Assembly: GCA_019648995.1 (NCBI GenBank)
Contig: BLXT01003551.1
Span: 226,830 to 257,535 of the forward strand
Direction of reading: 5' to 3'
DNA length: 30,706 bases
Origin: Plakobranchus ocellatus
Taxonomy: Eukaryota > Mollusca > Gastropoda > Plakobranchidae
Positions within the stretch are counted from its first letter, which is position 1. Each line of letters begins with the position of its first letter. The notes under the pieces are model-generated. The model had not been told where the DNA came from, did not search any database, and saw only the letters and a list, made by a program, of their open reading frames with translations. Of the stretch, positions 30,036 through 30,706 are shown piece after piece. A program made the translations under genes and the position numbers.

Positions 30036-30706
30036 TCGGGCAGAGGATTCTCACCCGTAGAGAGGAAATCTGATGTTGTTTAAATACCGGTTTCAGGGAA
30101 GAGACTCTTTAAGTGTCATTTGTTTTTCTCAGGTCGTTGGGTGCTTTTGCGGTACGTCTAATCAGCCAGGGGTAACGTTACTCGTTGCTGGCGCCTTCTT
30201 GGACCCAGCTTGTCGAAATAAATCACCACGATCTATTCAGTCGATTTTTAGTGTCTTTGTATGTGTCTTCTTAGGGAAACAATGCCATTTCCGCCCTAGA
30301 CCCCACCTTGAATTTCTCTGAGCCTATATGTACGATGCTCATTCAGTTAGTGTAAGGATTCGCTCTCCAACTTTACGCCAGATCAGTCGCAGAGGTAGAG
30401 GTAGTTGTTTGAGAGAGCAGCAAGATAGATATGTAAAGACATGTAGCCACGAGCAAAGCTCGAATAGCGAATAGTTTGTCAGTCTGGTAGTTTTTCTATA
30501 GTTTTTTGTTTTCGAAATCTAGCCATGTAGTTTTTTTACTCATCGCCCGGTATGGGGGGAGGGGGACCTTAGAGTAGGGCTAGAGGCATAGGCTAGGTTA
30601 GTTGTTCTTGTTATTAATGTATAGTCTACGCCACCCAGCACGCAACAGATGCATATATAATCCTAGAATGCTCTTTATAATCTTATATTTTAGAACGTAG
30701 TCAAAT
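30036..30706. other. Unassigned CpG-richer window end
   Basis: Clearly more CpG (for example GGTACGTC, GTAACGTTACTCG, TGGCGCC) than the rest of the window. One 82-residue plus frame (30073-30321) has no recognised motif. The stretch could be a repeat end, an LTR or a neighbouring gene's 5' region cut by the window edge; the sequence does not decide. Confidence 0.3.

Noticed and set aside
30330-30706. A retroviral-type LTR
   Set aside because: A TATA-like stretch and CpG content alone do not show it; no second LTR, primer-binding site or gag/pol frame is present.

Overview
This is a eukaryotic, AT-rich, repeat-laden window holding one convincing protein-coding gene on the minus strand. Seven exons between 27053 and 15682 join through canonical GT-AG introns, with consistent phases, into a 566-codon SUV39H-type histone H3 lysine-9 methyltransferase (chromodomain, pre-SET, SET, post-SET). 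The protein is animal-like. Long introns, abundant microsatellites, a tRNA-derived SINE and clustered CTAGATCT words fit a lophotrochozoan, perhaps a gastropod mollusc. That assignment is inference and not firm.

Layout. 1-15.6 kb is non-genic: CT, GA and TA microsatellites, homopurine blocks, a decayed hAT transposase C-terminus (4556-4732), a decayed LINE C-terminus on the minus strand (6418-6690), a palindromic G/C-hairpin repeat element (8259-8603), two SINE copies (8905-9042 and 13492-13636), a hAT-type MITE (9935-10152), and tandem duplications at 12173-12321 and 12987-13120. 15.7-27.05 kb is the SUV39H gene. Its introns carry a second copy of the hAT MITE (16256-16411) nested in a possible pogo/Tigger-like element, a LINE 3' end with a (TGA)n tail (17621-17908), SINE copies (19451-19656) and a 188-bp inverted-repeat element (20824-21011). 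A short GC-rich stretch with an inverted CCAAT box lies just upstream of the start codon (27054-27185). 27.2-30.7 kb is again non-genic: a 359-bp element with 40-bp terminal inverted repeats (28025-28383) abuts an ATCT array, then comes an internally deleted RTE-like LINE whose endonuclease region holds an AT microsatellite, then an unassigned CpG-richer end.

There is no operon, CRISPR array, rRNA or confident functional tRNA. The main biological content is a heterochromatin-writing enzyme whose locus is packed with fossil transposons of at least five types. Two MITE copies still show near-intact 8-bp target duplications. The dispersed elements were identified by eye from internal repetition, terminal repeats and translated motifs; family names above the superfamily level are not claimed.
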